A stretch of DNA of 64,000 nucleotides, taken from contig NZ_QJUG01000009.1 of NCBI RefSeq assembly GCF_003426775.1, positions 1-64,000 of the forward strand, in the 5' to 3' direction. This DNA comes from Allorhizocola rhizosphaerae (lineage in GTDB: Bacteria; Actinomycetota; Actinomycetes; Mycobacteriales; Micromonosporaceae). The notes below the pieces were generated by a model. It was given only the letters and a program-made list of their open reading frames with translations, made no database searches and was not told the DNA's origin. Made by a program: the position numbers and the translations under genes. Shown here piece by piece: positions 28,101 to 36,347 of this stretch; positions within the stretch are counted from its first letter, which is position 1; each line of letters starts with the position of its first letter.

Positions 28101-31100
28101 CGGTGACCGATACCAGTGCGGCGCTGTGGTGCCCGGCGCTGTATATCGGCACGGATGGCAGGCTGCGTGGGGAGTTCTGGCCGGGTGGGGCCGGGTCACC
28201 GATCACGTCGAGCGGCACCGTGACCAACAATGCGTGGCATCATGTGGTGCTGGCGTCCTCGGGAGCCCAGCAGCAGATGTGGCTCGACGGAGTACTGGTC
28301 GGGACGGTGACCGGCGCGACGGCGGACCTCGCGTGGGCGAACAACATGCACCTGGGCGCGGGCAAGTGGGACCTGTGGCCGTCGACCTCGGGCACGGTGG
28401 GCTGGTTCAACGGTTCGATCGCCGAGTTCGCGTTCTGGGACCGGCCGGTGACCGGCGCTCAGGCGGCGGCGATGTGGAACGCGGGCACCGCGGTGGCCAA
28501 ACCGATGACGAAGGTGAAACGGCCCTCGGGCGGCGTCACCGCGACGGTCGAATACGACGCGGTCTCCGGGATCGTCAAGAAGCTGACCGACGGCAACAAC
28601 GGTGTCTGGACCATCAGCCCGCCGGCGATCAGCGGCACGAGCGCGGTGCACACCTCGGCCGTGCTTGCTGCCGCGCCCGCCGACTACTTCCGGCTGGTGG
28701 AGCCCAAGAACGAGGTGAACGGGGTCACCGGCACCTTCTCCGGGGTCACCTTCAGCGACTCCAACACCGGCCCACTCGGTGAACGGGCCGCCGCGTTCAC
28801 TGGCGGCTACATGACCGGCTCCGGCGCATCCATCGATACATCCAAGTCATACTCGCTGTCGGCGTGGGTATATCTATCCGAGAAGGCCGGCAACCGGCAG
28901 GTTGTAGCGGTAGACGCGGTCCGCGGCTCGCCGTTCCGGTTCGGATATGACAACGCCGCGGACCGGTGGCGGATGACGGTTTGCGATGGTGACGTGGACA
29001 ATCCGCCGTGCCCCGGTGTGCTCTCCACATCCACTGCTGCGCTGAACACCTGGACACATCTGGCCGCGACGGTGGACGCCGCCACCAAGGCGGTGAAGCT
29101 CTACGTCAATGGTCAACTCGAGTCCACGGGCACCGCTTCGGTGCTGTGGAAGGCTGCCGGACCGCTTCTGATAAGCAGGTTGAAGTGGAACGGCGGCTAC
29201 ACCGATGGATGGCGCGGCAGGCTGGCCGAGGTCGCGACGTATCAGCGGGTGCTGTCGCCCGAGCAGATCAAGGCCCAGTTCGAGGCCCGCGACAAGGCAG
29301 CCAACGGCGGCGCCGGCGCGGGCGTGCCAGTCAAGTCGATTCGTGTCGCCGACCCGCTGGCACCCGCGACCGCCATCGGAGGCTTCGACAGCACGAGCTA
29401 CAACGCCTCGCAAAGCAAGACCTGGACCGCCAACGGGATGAGGCTCATCTTCCAGGGCGACGGCAACCTCGTGCTCTACCGTCAGGACACCGGCGCGCCC
29501 ACCTGGGACACCGGAACCTTCGGCAAACCCAACGCGGTGCTCGTGTTCCAGGCGGATGGCAACATGGTCATCTACCAGGACAGCACACGCAGCGTCGCCC
29601 TGTGGTCCTCGGGCACCTCGGGGCAGTCGGGCAACGTGGCGTCACTACAGCCCTACGGTGTGGTCACTATCAACAACGGCACCGGTGCTCAGGTCTGGTC
29701 CGTTGGGCGTCAACAGGATCTGCCACACGTCACCACTTACATTTACGATCTGACCAACGGTGGGCGTCAGGTGCGGCAGGCCGACGCGCGCGGCGGCATC
29801 ACCAGTTACGGCTATGACGCGGGCGGGTTCCTGCACACAACCACCGACCCCAACGGCAACATGACCGTCGAGGAGCACGACGTCCGCGGGAATGTGATTG
29901 CCAAGACCACCTGCCAGGACCGTTCGGAGAACAAGTGTTCCACCGTCTACATGACGTACTATCCGGACGCCACGACGAAGAACCTGACCCCCGATCCGCG
30001 TAACGACGTGCCGTTGACTGTCCGGGATGGACGGTCCGCGTCGGCCACCGACAACACCTACCTGACAACGAGCGCGTATGACGCGCAGGGAAACCTGACC
30101 TCGGTGACCGATCCGCTGGGCCGGGTCACCCGCACCGACTACACCACGGCCGGCGACTACATCCCGCACGACCACACCGGGCTTTCGGGCTCGGGCCGCT
30201 ATGTGCGCGTCCTGGGCACCCTGCGCGGCACCATCGTGAACTACTCGCTGCGCGAGTTCCAGGTCTTCGGTCCGAGCGGGGGAAACCTCGCCCTCGACCG
30301 CCCGGCGTCCGCTTCGACGAGCACGCTTTCGGTCACCGGCGCGACCGATGGCAATCCGTTGACCCGCTGGGCGAGCGCGTCGACGGACGCCGAATGGATC
30401 TACGTGGACCTGGCCGCCGTCAAGACGATCAGCCGGGTACGGCTGCTGTGGAACAGCTCCTACGGCAAGGACTACCAGATCCAGGCGTCCAACGATGCCA
30501 CCACGTGGACAACGATCAAGACGGTGACCGGGGCCGGTGCCACCGCAGTGCCGGCCGGACTGCCGGTTCAGGTCCTTTCGCCGGGCGGCGCCGCGCAGCG
30601 CACGGACTACTCGGCGACCGGCGACGTGGTGATGACCGCCGATCCGGCCAGGCTGGAGACGCTGTACGAGTACGACACGCTGGGCCGCCTGACGAAGAAG
30701 ACGGTGAAGGCTCCCGGCGGCGATCAGGCCATGACGTTTACCTACGACAAGCTGAACCGGGTGCTGACCCAAACCGAGCCGGCCGTGGTCAACCGGGTCA
30801 GCGGGGCGACACACACCGCCGTCACCACGATGGGCTATGACGACGACGGCAACACCGTGTCGCAAATGGTCGCGGACACCACTGGTGGGGATGCCACCCG
30901 CACCGCGAGCAACACCTACAACGCACTCGGCCAGCTGGAAACGACGACGGACGCGCTGAACAAGACCCGGTCGTTCACCTACGACCTCTACGGCAACAAG
31001 GTGACCGAGACCGACCCAACGGGCACCACGCTCGCCTACGAATACGACGCGCCGGGCCAGCTCGTGAAGACCACGCTGACAGGCTGGACGGGTGACCCCA

Positions 31101-34100
31101 ATGACCCCTCGGCGCCAACCGACCTGGTCCTCGAGTCGCGCGCATACGATCCCGCCGGGCGGCTGGGCTCGGTGACCGACGCCATGGGCTGGCAAACGCT
31201 GTACACCTACACCGACAACGGACTTGTCGCTTCGGTCACCCGCAAAAACCCGACGACGTCGGCGACCTTCGTCGCGGAGTCCAATGTGTACGACGCTGCT
31301 GGCAATGTGATCGAGAAAGTGACCAACAACGGCACCACCCGGGAAACGTTCGCCGTCGACGCGGCTTCCCGGGTAAGCACGCAGATCCTGGATCCTGCGG
31401 GCCTGGCCCGCACGACCGAGTTCACCTACGGCGATGACGACACCGTCCTGACGGCCAAGACCTTCGGGGCCGGCGTGGCGCAATACGTCGATACCGCATA
31501 TGACCTGACCGGGCAGCGAACAGCACAGGCGGTGTCGGCCACCGGCTCGGGTGGCCTGGCGGCTCGGTGGAAGCTGGACGGCAACCCGTCCGACTCCTTC
31601 GGCAACAGCTCGGGCACCGTTACCGGCGGTGTCACATGGTCGGCGGAGCGTGGCGGGAGCGCGGTGTTCGATGGGACGGCGCAGCAGATAACGACCGCTG
31701 GACCGGTCATCGACACCTCGCAGAGCTACACCATCTCGGCGTGGGCGAAGCTTGACGACACGGCCGGGACGCGGATCATCGCCGCGCAGTGGGGAGCCAA
31801 CCGGCCGGCCATCAACCTGGAGTACTCGTCGTTCTTCGGCAGGTGGGCTGCGGTCACGGCCAAGACCGATCCGGGGACGAGCTTGGTCGCCGCCTCCGAC
31901 GCGCCTCCGGCGGTCAACACGTGGACCCACCTGGCCGCGGTCTATGACGTCGAGGCGCAGAAGATCACCCTGTACGTGAACGGTGTGGCCCAGGCATCCA
32001 CCATCAACAACTTCAGCGGTTGGCGCGGTACCGGGTCGTTTACCATCGGCGAGATCGGCGGTCAGCGCTTCAAGGGTGCGATCGACGACGTCCAGGCATA
32101 CCAGCGGGCGCTGTCGGCGTCGGAGGTCGCCGCCGTCTTCAACGGGACCGCACCCACGGCGGGGCCTGCGGTGCGTACCTCATGGCAGCTGGATCGGCTG
32201 GGTCTGACCACGGCGCAGACCGATCCCAACGGCAGCATCACCAGGTTCGAGTATGACGCTGCCGGGCACGCCACGGTGACCACCTCGCCTTCGGTATCCA
32301 CCGAGGAGAACGGCGGAGCACCGGTGGTCGCGGTGCCCATGCAGACCGTCGGGTACAACACCTTTGGCGAGGTGACCGAGGCGCGCGACGCCAAGGGCCG
32401 GGTGACCACGACCGTCCGCGACGCGGTGGGGCAGGCGACCGAGGTGCGCCTGCCGTCGTATACGCCGCCCGGCTCGTCCACACCCATCAACCCAGTGTCC
32501 AAAACGGAGTATGACGGCGTCGGGCACGTGACGAAGACGATCGATCCGCTACTGCACGAGACGACGTATGTGTACGACCAGCTGGGCCGCCTGGCCAAGA
32601 CGACGGCGCCGAATGGCGGGGAGACGAAGTACACCTACACGTTGAACGGTGAAGTGCTGTCGGCGACCGACCCGAACGGCGCCCGGTCCGAGGTGACCTA
32701 CGACTTCATGGGCCGCAAGCTGACCACGACACAGGTGGAGCGTTCGCCCGCGGCGGCCTACACGACCACGTATGGCTACCACACCGCGGGCTGGGTGCAG
32801 TCGGTGACACCGCCCGGCCGCAACCCCACCGCGTACGAATACAACGCGGCCGGCGAAGTCACCAAGGTGACCGACGGAGCGGGCAACCCGGTGCGGTTCA
32901 CCTATGACGCGCTGGGCCGCAAGACCGAGACGATCGACCCCGACAACGCCAAGCAGGCCATCACCTTTGACCTGGCGAGCCGACCGATCGCCCAGCGGCG
33001 GCTGAGCCCGGCCGGTACCGAGCTGGCGGCCACGTCGGTGACCTACGATGGCAACGGCAACGCGCTGTCCACAACGGACGCCCGGGGCAACACGACAACG
33101 TTCACCTACGACGCCACCGGACTTGTCACCGGGATGGTGGAGCCGGTGTCGGCGAACGAGTCCATCACGACCTCGTTCGGCTACGACATCGCCGGGCGGC
33201 CGACCCGGTTCACCGACGGCCGCAACAACAAGTTCGTCACAACCTACAATGCGTGGGGTCTGCCCGAGTCGGAAATCGAGCCCGACGGCGCGACCTTCAC
33301 CACGATCTACGACGCCGCCGGCCAGGCCGTCACCCGCAACGAGCCCGGCGGGGTCACGGTCACCAACGCCTACAACAACATCGGCCGACTTACCGGGCAG
33401 ACAGGCGCGGGCGCGGACGCGCCGACCGCGGCGCGCAGCTTCGGCTACGACACGGGCGGCCGCCTCACCTCGGTGACCGAGGGCAGCAACACCACCACAC
33501 TGTCCTACAACGACCGTGGATTGCTCACCTCCACGTCCGGTGCGGCGGGGGCGTCGTCGTTTGGCTGGACCGGTGATGGGCGCATGGCCACACGCACCGA
33601 CGCGGCCGGCACGGCCACCTACAGCCACGACAACGCCGGGCGACTGTCCACAGTGGCCGATCCGCTCACTGCGGAGACTGCCACGTACGCCTACAACAAC
33701 CTGAACCAGGTCACGTCGATCACGTACGGCGCATCCGGCAACAAGCGCGCCTTCACCTACGACGGCCTGCGCCGCCTGGACACCGACACCCTCGCTCGGC
33801 CCGACACCACGCCGATCGCCTCCATCGACTACGGTTACGACCTCAACGGCAACCTGACATCGAAGACCACGACCGGGTTCGCCGGGGCCGCCGCCAACAC
33901 CTACGACTACGACAGGGCCAACCGCCTCATCTCGTGGAACGGCACCACCTACGAATACGACGCCTCGGGCAACCGCACCAAGATGGGCAGCCGGACCTTC
34001 ACCTACGACTCCCGCAACCGGCTCATCTGGGATGGCAACACCACCTACACCTATTCCGCCCGCGGAACTCTGACCGGTACCACGGAAGGAACGGTGACCA

Positions 34101-36337
34101 CACCGTCCACATTCGACGCCTACGGTCAGCAGATCACCCAGGGCACGCAAAGCTACACCTATGACGGCGCCGGCCGCGTTCTGACGGCGTCCTCGGGGGC
34201 GGTCTTCTCCTATTCCGGTACCGGAAACACCCCGGCCTCCGATGGGACGGCGCTCTACAGCCGGGATGCCGATGGCGACCTCAGCGGCGTCAAGCAGGGC
34301 ACCGGCGCCGGGCAGTGGGCGTGGACCGACCTGCACGACGACGTGGCCGGGCAGTTCACCTCCACCGCGACGGCCCTGACCGGATCGCGCGCCTACGACC
34401 CGTTCGGCAACGTGCTGACGGCGTCAGGCATGCTGGGCAACCTCGGGTACCAGTCCGGCTGGACCGACCCCACGACGTCCCGGGTGAACATGCACGCCCG
34501 TTGGTACAACCCGGCCACGGCGCAGTTCTCCTCACGCGACACCATGAGCGTCTCGCCACGGCCGCAGTCGATCCGGGCCAACCGCTACGCCTACGGCGAC
34601 GGCAACCCGCTCACCGTCACCGACCCCACCGGGCACTGGGGCTGGAACCCGATCAAAGCCGTGTCCAACGCGGTCAGCAAGGTCACCAACGCCGTCTCCA
34701 ACACCTGGAACAAGGTCACCTCCACGGTGTCCAGCTGGGCATCGAGCGCCTGGAACTACGCCTCGTCGGCCTACAACTGGGTCAAGGACAAGGTCCAGCA
34801 GGCCGCCAACTGGGTCGGCGAGAAGGTCTCCAGCACGGTCAACCGGGCCAAGAACTTTGTGGTCCACAAGTTCAACCAGCACAAGGAGTCGGTCAAGCAG
34901 GCGTATCACCGGGCCAAGCAAGCCGTCATCGAGGGCGCCAAACGCGCGGCCGAGGTCACCAAGGCGGCCGCGAAAGCGGTGGCGGAGGCGGGCAAGAAGT
35001 ACGTCGAGGCGCACGTCAACGCGATCAAGGACGCCTACGAAAAGACCAAGAACTGGATCGAGGAACATAAGGCCGAGATCGCCGGTTTCGTGGTCGGCGC
35101 GGTCGTCGGCATCGGCTGCGGCGCACTGATCGGCTGGACCGGCGTCGGCGCTGTCGCCTGCGGCGCCCTCGCCGGAGCCGCCGGCTCGTTCGTCACCGGC
35201 TACATGCAAGGCAAACGCGGCTGGGACCTGGTGGGCAACGTCGCCGTCGGAGCCCTGTTCGGCGGCATCACCGGCGGTCTGGGCTCGATGGCCGGCGCGG
35301 CGCTGAGCAAGGGCGTCGGCGCGCTCTGGAACGGTATGGGCGGCAAGGCCGCCGTCAGCGGCGCCTGGAACGCGTTCAAGGGCGAGGGCGCAAACATCGC
35401 CGGCGGGTTCCGCAACCTCGGCGGCAACCTGGCCGGCAAGGTGCGCAACGCCTTCAGCAGGGAAAGCTGCCACAGCTTCGATCCCAAGACGCCGGTCCTG
35501 ATGGGCAACGGCACGACCAAGCCGATCGGGGAGGTTGCCCTGGGGGACAAGGTGCTGGCGGCCGATCCTACGACCGGGCGCACCCAGGTCAAGCCCGTCA
35601 CCGCCCTGCACAAGAACAACGACATCGACCTGACCAACCTGACCGTTCGAGACCTGGCCACGCGGGCCACCTTCACCCTGAAGACCACGCAGCACCATCC
35701 GTTCTGGGACGCCTCAGCCAAGAAGTGGGTCAACGCGGCCGATCTCAAGTCCGGGGTCAAGCTCTCCGCGCCGACCGGCGAGAAGCTCGAGGTCGTCTCG
35801 GTCGTCAGCTTCTCCGGGCAGAGCGTGATGCGCGATCTGACCGTCGCCGACCTGCACACGTATTATGTGGTGGCCGGGACCACGCCCGTTCTCGTGCACA
35901 ACTGTGGCGGAGCGTGGGACTGGAAGATCGGCCGGCATCCGGACATGGACACCACGTCTCAGCCGAGGATGCCCAACGGCTCTTGGATCAAGCGTGGGGA
36001 ACCGCTGAGGGAGGGCGACTACACCTTCGTGGTGATGAAGAACGGCAAGCTCCGTGCGCAGCACGACGACATCATGGATACGTACGGTAGGTTCGGCGCC
36101 GGACACACGAGTCTGTCGCGCGAAAGGCCCGTTCACATGGCCGGAACGTTCCATGTGAACGCCAATGGTCTGATTGACAAGTTCACCAACCTGTCCGGTC
36201 ACTACCTGCCGCACAATGTGCCCGGGTTCAAGCCGCTGGAGCAAATCGCGCGAGATGCCTTTAGGCGGCATGGGCTGCCCGCGCCCCTCGAGCGTGCTTG
36301 GCACTACCGCGAAAAGCCAGACTGGCTACCACTGTAG
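25148..36337 (+). CDS. Giant secreted Rhs/YD-repeat polymorphic toxin with HINT and C-terminal toxin domain
   Basis: The protein has 3,729 residues. A signal or membrane segment covers residues 5-35. A DNRLRE-like domain spans about 360-550 and an Rhs N-region (DUF6531-like, GYN/VGNYTTAAVDAQVPG) about 655-740. YD repeats follow to about 3150, ending in the Rhs core (DPFGNVL, MHARWYNPATAQFSSRD, ANRYAYGDGNPLTVTDPTG). Set into the repeats are three LamG-like domains (about 880-1110, 1170-1375, 2135-2330), one bulb-lectin domain with QGDGNLVLY and QADGNMVIY (about 1415-1520), and one discoidin domain (about 1675-1810). After amphipathic helices and a glycine-zipper membrane stretch comes a HINT domain (Cys3441 to VLVHNC at 3586) and a 140-residue toxin module. 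ATG 25148 is preferred over TTG 25118. Confidence 0.9.
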   Translation: MSGWYRRFCVLFVSAFVATVALPLGLTKPASSSFPLMPALLSVRAAWASIVEPRPATPVQGRGGGHGDGAASTADTSAKGGNGRAPVKTSGALDAAQPLSQQSRPDWTAPVRKGFDAATSRRIAADSDAMSDMYANVDGSHTRVVSAAPVNFRAADGSWQPIDSRLVRDASGGWRVAANSLQMSVAGISAAQRRVGVERGQAELGRMVFAGGRSIGWTLAGASLPDPVVSGTTATYADVLPDTDVVLDAFHSGLKETLVLHTAQAPSSWVFELDLRGLTPALDENGGVSLQDGAGATVARIPAGFMEDSNVHPVSGDAKTSRAVSYELISVKGKAALKVTADKAWLADPARKWPVKVDPTTVMVSATTYVQQGTVNTDVSGETQLKSGQSPEDSSIIAWSLFKFPAFSSTYLGQKITSANIQIRVYWSGNCGQWANVGIWEITSAWSPNTVRYHNQPSLNREMARGSFDPAASVCTTNNDPNNASQNEWWTLPFHGTGLQVLNEWTGGVSTNHGLELRTDLNHHGDWIKFSSVNTSYAPRMNIDYAPNAAPLVSGQYPTHGYASPTLTPELMAVASDSDGYPKPLTYQFLVFDPSSATPTTPIVDTGMTSSRSYTVPAGVLSWSKTYSWTVLVSDGNAVSSTQTMNVLTTTVPQAPITSGLSQNPDKGFSPQVGNYTTAAVDAQVPGVGPALAISRAYNSRDARTGQAFGLGWSSILDAKASEVTDAGASVPRAVTITYPTGQDVTFGRNNDGTFASPSGRFSTLRLVTGGYELVDKEGTKYTFTVAKTAGVYGLTGVADAAGRTLTLTYTSGKVTQMTGASGRKLNLTWSGSNVATVANEAGDTWSYTHTSGLLSKVCPPTSATACHVYEYGNNSLYPTAVLDAQPHTYWRLNEPAGSAAAVSSVTDNTDTATGTYANVGLGAVAGPLPGATGWTPPTAASFNGTSSYVDFSQPKVAMKRSVQSVSMWFKTSAPGVLLSYQDKPVTDTSAALWCPALYIGTDGRLRGEFWPGGAGSPITSSGTVTNNAWHHVVLASSGAQQQMWLDGVLVGTVTGATADLAWANNMHLGAGKWDLWPSTSGTVGWFNGSIAEFAFWDRPVTGAQAAAMWNAGTAVAKPMTKVKRPSGGVTATVEYDAVSGIVKKLTDGNNGVWTISPPAISGTSAVHTSAVLAAAPADYFRLVEPKNEVNGVTGTFSGVTFSDSNTGPLGERAAAFTGGYMTGSGASIDTSKSYSLSAWVYLSEKAGNRQVVAVDAVRGSPFRFGYDNAADRWRMTVCDGDVDNPPCPGVLSTSTAALNTWTHLAATVDAATKAVKLYVNGQLESTGTASVLWKAAGPLLISRLKWNGGYTDGWRGRLAEVATYQRVLSPEQIKAQFEARDKAANGGAGAGVPVKSIRVADPLAPATAIGGFDSTSYNASQSKTWTANGMRLIFQGDGNLVLYRQDTGAPTWDTGTFGKPNAVLVFQADGNMVIYQDSTRSVALWSSGTSGQSGNVASLQPYGVVTINNGTGAQVWSVGRQQDLPHVTTYIYDLTNGGRQVRQADARGGITSYGYDAGGFLHTTTDPNGNMTVEEHDVRGNVIAKTTCQDRSENKCSTVYMTYYPDATTKNLTPDPRNDVPLTVRDGRSASATDNTYLTTSAYDAQGNLTSVTDPLGRVTRTDYTTAGDYIPHDHTGLSGSGRYVRVLGTLRGTIVNYSLREFQVFGPSGGNLALDRPASASTSTLSVTGATDGNPLTRWASASTDAEWIYVDLAAVKTISRVRLLWNSSYGKDYQIQASNDATTWTTIKTVTGAGATAVPAGLPVQVLSPGGAAQRTDYSATGDVVMTADPARLETLYEYDTLGRLTKKTVKAPGGDQAMTFTYDKLNRVLTQTEPAVVNRVSGATHTAVTTMGYDDDGNTVSQMVADTTGGDATRTASNTYNALGQLETTTDALNKTRSFTYDLYGNKVTETDPTGTTLAYEYDAPGQLVKTTLTGWTGDPNDPSAPTDLVLESRAYDPAGRLGSVTDAMGWQTLYTYTDNGLVASVTRKNPTTSATFVAESNVYDAAGNVIEKVTNNGTTRETFAVDAASRVSTQILDPAGLARTTEFTYGDDDTVLTAKTFGAGVAQYVDTAYDLTGQRTAQAVSATGSGGLAARWKLDGNPSDSFGNSSGTVTGGVTWSAERGGSAVFDGTAQQITTAGPVIDTSQSYTISAWAKLDDTAGTRIIAAQWGANRPAINLEYSSFFGRWAAVTAKTDPGTSLVAASDAPPAVNTWTHLAAVYDVEAQKITLYVNGVAQASTINNFSGWRGTGSFTIGEIGGQRFKGAIDDVQAYQRALSASEVAAVFNGTAPTAGPAVRTSWQLDRLGLTTAQTDPNGSITRFEYDAAGHATVTTSPSVSTEENGGAPVVAVPMQTVGYNTFGEVTEARDAKGRVTTTVRDAVGQATEVRLPSYTPPGSSTPINPVSKTEYDGVGHVTKTIDPLLHETTYVYDQLGRLAKTTAPNGGETKYTYTLNGEVLSATDPNGARSEVTYDFMGRKLTTTQVERSPAAAYTTTYGYHTAGWVQSVTPPGRNPTAYEYNAAGEVTKVTDGAGNPVRFTYDALGRKTETIDPDNAKQAITFDLASRPIAQRRLSPAGTELAATSVTYDGNGNALSTTDARGNTTTFTYDATGLVTGMVEPVSANESITTSFGYDIAGRPTRFTDGRNNKFVTTYNAWGLPESEIEPDGATFTTIYDAAGQAVTRNEPGGVTVTNAYNNIGRLTGQTGAGADAPTAARSFGYDTGGRLTSVTEGSNTTTLSYNDRGLLTSTSGAAGASSFGWTGDGRMATRTDAAGTATYSHDNAGRLSTVADPLTAETATYAYNNLNQVTSITYGASGNKRAFTYDGLRRLDTDTLARPDTTPIASIDYGYDLNGNLTSKTTTGFAGAAANTYDYDRANRLISWNGTTYEYDASGNRTKMGSRTFTYDSRNRLIWDGNTTYTYSARGTLTGTTEGTVTTPSTFDAYGQQITQGTQSYTYDGAGRVLTASSGAVFSYSGTGNTPASDGTALYSRDADGDLSGVKQGTGAGQWAWTDLHDDVAGQFTSTATALTGSRAYDPFGNVLTASGMLGNLGYQSGWTDPTTSRVNMHARWYNPATAQFSSRDTMSVSPRPQSIRANRYAYGDGNPLTVTDPTGHWGWNPIKAVSNAVSKVTNAVSNTWNKVTSTVSSWASSAWNYASSAYNWVKDKVQQAANWVGEKVSSTVNRAKNFVVHKFNQHKESVKQAYHRAKQAVIEGAKRAAEVTKAAAKAVAEAGKKYVEAHVNAIKDAYEKTKNWIEEHKAEIAGFVVGAVVGIGCGALIGWTGVGAVACGALAGAAGSFVTGYMQGKRGWDLVGNVAVGALFGGITGGLGSMAGAALSKGVGALWNGMGGKAAVSGAWNAFKGEGANIAGGFRNLGGNLAGKVRNAFSRESCHSFDPKTPVLMGNGTTKPIGEVALGDKVLAADPTTGRTQVKPVTALHKNNDIDLTNLTVRDLATRATFTLKTTQHHPFWDASAKKWVNAADLKSGVKLSAPTGEKLEVVSVVSFSGQSVMRDLTVADLHTYYVVAGTTPVLVHNCGGAWDWKIGRHPDMDTTSQPRMPNGSWIKRGEPLREGDYTFVVMKNGKLRAQHDDIMDTYGRFGAGHTSLSRERPVHMAGTFHVNANGLIDKFTNLSGHYLPHNVPGFKPLEQIARDAFRRHGLPAPLERAWHYREKPDWLPL

Positions 36338-36347
36338 AAAGGTTCTC

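Noticed and set aside
29645-31930. 761-residue minus-strand open frame inside the Rhs gene (also 32549-34336 and 34532-35698)
   Set aside because: Val/Gly/Arg-rich text produced by the third-position GC bias of the Rhs codons; no domains.
25148-36337. Repetitive DNA in the Rhs gene considered as a tandem-repeat or CRISPR array
   Set aside because: The repeats are protein-level YD motifs with diverged DNA, in one open frame; there is no regular spacer structure.
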